Origin: an uncultured Clostridium sp.
GTDB lineage: Bacteria > Bacillota > Clostridia > TANB77 > CAG-508
DNA length: 25,802 nt
Assembly (NCBI GenBank): GCA_902462295.1
Contig: CABQAZ010000019.1
Location: 1-25,802, forward strand
Reading direction: 5' to 3'
Translations under genes and position numbers: made by a program
Notes under the pieces: generated by a model
The model's database searches: none
Told to the model about the DNA's origin: nothing
What the model saw: the letters and a program-made list of their open reading frames with translations, nothing else
Shown: piece after piece, positions 23,374 through 25,802 of the stretch
How the letters are laid out: each line of letters opens with the position of its first letter
Position numbering within the stretch: the stretch's first letter is position 1

Positions 23374-24171
23374 CTATCTTATACATGTCATTATTATTAT
23401 AACAATTCCTAGAATAACCCTATAAATTGCAAAACCTTTAAAACTTCCCTTTTTCAAATAATTTAATAAGTATTTTATTACTATTATTCCAACTAAAAAG
23501 CTAAACAAAACTCCCATAAAGAAAGCAAGTGATAACTCAAAGTCTTTAATGCTTACTAATACTGCAGCTAGTATTATAGGAGTTGATAATAAAAATGAAT
23601 ATTTTGCAGCACTTTCTCTATCTACTTTTAAGGCTCTTGCTACAGTCATTGTTATTCCAGATCTTGACGTTCCTGGAAATGCAGCAGCAATCGCTTGTGA
23701 CAAACCAATTAAAAATGATTGCTTAAATGTAATATCTTCATATTTAACTTTTGATGGTGCTTTTTTGTCCACTACGTATAAAATTATACCTAAAACTATA
23801 AGTGCAATAGCTATTAATATGTTTTCAATTCCGAATCTTTCAAATAAATATCCTGAAAATTTATCTAAAACTAAACTTACAATACCTGTTGGAATTGTTA
23901 CAGCTACTATGTACCAAAAAATTTTTCCCTCTGTTGATTTTTTCTTTTTTACAACTTGTTCATATCCTCCTTTTAGTAAATCTAACCAGTCCTTAAAGAA
24001 AAACAATGTTATCGCAAGTAATGTTCCTAAGTGTAATGCAACATCAAAACTATCTGGCATTTCCCATCCAAATATCCATGGTATTAACTTTAAATGTGCT
24101 GAACTTGATATTGGTAATAATTCTGTTAATCCCTGTACTATTCCTAAAATTATCGCTTGGTAAACTTCCAT
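23374..24171 (-). CDS. uppP: Undecaprenyl-diphosphatase (UppP/BacA)
   Basis: A 265-residue membrane phosphatase that recycles undecaprenyl diphosphate to the monophosphate carrier for peptidoglycan synthesis; high levels give bacitracin resistance. The two active-site regions are visible: GLTELLPISSSAH (14-26, with Glu17 and His26) and FPGTSRSG (165-172, with Arg170). About seven to eight hydrophobic segments are seen. The ATG at 24171 follows AAGGAAGG. It lies 80 bases after dpaA and ends at a strong terminator. Confidence 0.97.
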   Translation of the reverse strand: MEVYQAIILGIVQGLTELLPISSSAHLKLIPWIFGWEMPDSFDVALHLGTLLAITLFFFKDWLDLLKGGYEQVVKKKKSTEGKIFWYIVAVTIPTGIVSLVLDKFSGYLFERFGIENILIAIALIVLGIILYVVDKKAPSKVKYEDITFKQSFLIGLSQAIAAAFPGTSRSGITMTVARALKVDRESAAKYSFLLSTPIILAAVLVSIKDFELSLAFFMGVLFSFLVGIIVIKYLLNYLKKGSFKGFAIYRVILGIVIIIMTCIR

Positions 24172-24198
24172 ATTTTTTCTTCCTTCCTTTTTACATTT

Positions 24199-24243
24199 GA
24201 GACTGGGTAAATATCTAATTAATAGTATTGTTTTCCCAGACTC
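24199..24243. promoter_or_regulatory. Imperfect inverted repeat between dpaA and uppP
   Basis: GAGACTGGG (24199-24207) and CCCAGACTC (24235-24243) pair at eight of nine positions across a 27-base loop. It is GC-richer than its surroundings. It has no T-run on the minus strand, so it may be an mRNA structure or a protein site rather than a terminator. Confidence 0.45.
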
Positions 24244-24251
24244 CTTTAACT

Positions 24252-25121
24252 TTATTTGTATATTTCTTTTACTATATTATAAATTGTATCTTTTATAAAT
24301 TCTGCTGATGTAATTGGTGCAACTTTTCCTGGTAATGATAATGCCCATACAAATTTTAATTTGTTATCTTTTACAGCTTTTTTATCTATTCCCCCAGGAT
24401 TAGATGCTAAATCAATAAGCAGACAATCGTTTTTTACGTATTTTAATCTTTTTTCTGTAAGTATCATATGTGGTACTGTATTTATTATTATATCATATTG
24501 ATTTAAATTTTCTCCTATTGTATTGATGTTTGTTGCTTTATGTCCATATGCTTGTATCCACGCTAAATCCTCATCTTTTCTTGCAGCACATGTCACTTTT
24601 GCAGACAGACCTGCAAGTTTTCTGGCTAATACTTTTCCTATTCTTCCAAAACCTAATACTAAAACTTCACTTCCATGTAAAATTTTATTTGTATTTTCTA
24701 TAGCAATCTGAATTGTTCCTTCTGCAGTTGCAATCGTATTTAACACTGCTAACTCTTCCCTTTTCATTATATCAATTATTTCTATATATTCATCATTTGC
24801 CATTCCATAAACTTCTGGTGTTATTCCTCCTGCTATAAATACTTTTGCATTTATTACATGCATCATCTCTCTAATTGTTACCTCTTTATCACTAAATGGC
24901 ATATTTATTGTATTTCCATTACTTGAAAATGGAATAGGTCCAATAACAATTTCTACATTCTGTATAGCCTTTTTTATTGTATCACATTGTTTTATATTTG
25001 GATTATCTCTTAAATCTTCCGCTTTTTCTAAGCCATATACATATATTTCATTATCTTCTTTTGAAAGCATTTCTGCTAATTTTATAATTCGTAAATCTCC
25101 ACCTATAATTGCAAATTTCAT
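24252..25121 (-). CDS. dpaA: Dipicolinate synthase subunit A
   Basis: A 289-residue homologue of SpoVFA/DpaA, which with DpaB makes dipicolinic acid in the mother cell. It opens with a Rossmann-like MKFAIIGGDLRIIKLAEMLS, has IVIGPIPFSSNG (58-69) and a second nucleotide-binding loop LVLGFGRIGKVLA (154-166), and ends with the conserved DLASNPGGIDKKA and ALSLPGKVAPITSAEFI. Length matches the family. The ATG at 25121 follows AAGGAAGG. The dpaB gene, normally next downstream, is absent; uppP is there instead. A weak sigma-E-like element lies upstream (TCATAAA, 15 bases, TATACTAT at 25156-25163). Confidence 0.95.
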   Translation of the reverse strand: MKFAIIGGDLRIIKLAEMLSKEDNEIYVYGLEKAEDLRDNPNIKQCDTIKKAIQNVEIVIGPIPFSSNGNTINMPFSDKEVTIREMMHVINAKVFIAGGITPEVYGMANDEYIEIIDIMKREELAVLNTIATAEGTIQIAIENTNKILHGSEVLVLGFGRIGKVLARKLAGLSAKVTCAARKDEDLAWIQAYGHKATNINTIGENLNQYDIIINTVPHMILTEKRLKYVKNDCLLIDLASNPGGIDKKAVKDNKLKFVWALSLPGKVAPITSAEFIKDTIYNIVKEIYK

Positions 25122-25188
25122 AATTTTATATCCTTCCTTTTTATTAATTCTTTATATAGTATATTAAATTTGCAATTTTTTATGAGTT

Positions 25189-25802
25189 TTATTCTCTCTC
25201 TTTTTGATCTTTGTTTTCTATTTTCTTTCCATCTTGTTTATTTTTTTCTATCTTTGGTAATACATCTCCATATCCAATTTTTTTTGTTATCTCTACCATT
25301 TCTTCTAAATGTTTTTTGGCTTTAATTTCTTTCTTAGTTAATTTATGCTTTTTTTCTTGTTCATCTTCTATATCAAGATTAAATGGTATAGATAATTTTG
25401 CAATAATTATTGCAAATGTTATATCATTTTTTATCTTTTCTACTATTCTTTTTGGATTTTCTTGTATTGCTATATTTGCATATTGTATTGCTCTTGTTTT
25501 ATCATTTTTAATTATATAAATCTTAGCTAATTCTAAATATGCATCAGCACAAAGTTCTTCATCTTCTGTTACTTGCAAAAAGTATTGTTCTGCTTCTTCT
25601 AATTCCTTATACATCAACGCTATTTCTGCTAAACTATACTTTGTATTGTATACTAATGAATTTAACTCTGATGCTTTTTCATAACATATCTTTGCACTAG
25701 AGAAATCATTTAGCATTGTATATACTATTCCTAAATTATAGTTTAAATCAAAACTTGTTGGACTATATTTTAAAGCTTCTGTATATATATTTACAGCTTC
25801 TT
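25189..25802 (-). CDS. TPR-repeat protein, N-terminus beyond the window
   Basis: The reading frame is open to the right edge, so the start is outside; at least 204 residues are present. They form tetratricopeptide repeats: EAVNIYTEALKYSPTSFDLNYNLGIVYTMLNDF, then AKICYEKASELNSLVYNTKYSLAEIALMYKEL, then AEQYFLQVTEDEELCADAYLELAKIYIIKND, then AIQYANIAIQENP. The Met at 25716 lies inside a repeat and is not the start. The C-terminal 75 residues become charged (Lys/Glu-rich). TPR proteins mediate protein contacts; no specific role can be given. It ends 67 bases before dpaA. Confidence 0.8.
   Translation of the reverse strand, partial: EAVNIYTEALKYSPTSFDLNYNLGIVYTMLNDFSSAKICYEKASELNSLVYNTKYSLAEIALMYKELEEAEQYFLQVTEDEELCADAYLELAKIYIIKNDKTRAIQYANIAIQENPKRIVEKIKNDITFAIIIAKLSIPFNLDIEDEQEKKHKLTKKEIKAKKHLEEMVEITKKIGYGDVLPKIEKNKQDGKKIENKDQKERE

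Noticed and set aside
25189..25716. A complete 175-residue protein starting at 25716
   Set aside because: The frame stays open to the window edge and the upstream residues form a clear TPR helix pair, so the Met is internal.

Overview
The window is a stretch of very AT-rich chromosome from an endospore-forming, low-GC Gram-positive bacterium, most likely an anaerobic member of the Clostridia. The evidence is the sporulation genes (sigG, a ylmC/ymxH-type gene, cwlD, dpaA, a GerS-like gene), strong AGGAGG-type ribosome binding sites, sigma-A promoters with 17-base spacers, and protein families typical of Clostridia (CarD, MinD/MinE, CorC/HlyC). I cannot name a genus. Of 27 protein genes, 26 lie on the minus strand; only a penicillin-binding protein gene (12091-13866) is on plus. 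No rRNA, tRNA, CRISPR array or complete insertion sequence was seen.

Layout, read in the minus-strand direction from right to left. (1) 25802-23374: a TPR protein cut by the window edge, dpaA and uppP. (2) 23225-18716: a probable operon of an exported protein with repeated beta domains, a GGDEF protein with a degenerate receiver, a CorC/HlyC-type membrane protein, a FlaR-like P-loop kinase and the spore-cortex amidase cwlD, which also has its own sigma-E-like promoter. (3) 18549-13960: minD, minE (with a long charged tail), rodA, dusB, a GerS-like protein and a mazF-type RNase without a neighbouring antitoxin. (4) 13866-12091, plus strand: a class B penicillin-binding protein. (5) 11746-7156: ddl, a cytoplasmic alpha-amylase, comF (apparently starting at ATT), a small membrane-anchored protein and dut. 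(6) 7029-166: carD, then fruK-fruA-ptsH-ptsI, a complete fructose PTS with its general components, running without a visible terminator into sigG and then the ylmC-type gene. A divergent promoter points out of the left edge.

Two themes stand out. Several genes serve the cell envelope and spore: ddl, the PBP, rodA, uppP and minDE for wall and septum; cwlD and the GerS-like protein for cortex; dpaA for dipicolinate; sigG for forespore transcription. The most interesting regulatory signal is in front of sigG. A hairpin abuts and slightly overlaps the ribosome binding site, the start codon is TTG, and a sigma-F-like promoter lies with its -10 box inside the 5' arm of that hairpin. Read-through RNA from the pts genes could form the hairpin, while RNA started at the forespore promoter would lack its 5' arm. 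A second signal is a pair of related palindromic repeats (about 7702-7828 and 11907-12002) that look like small non-autonomous mobile elements.
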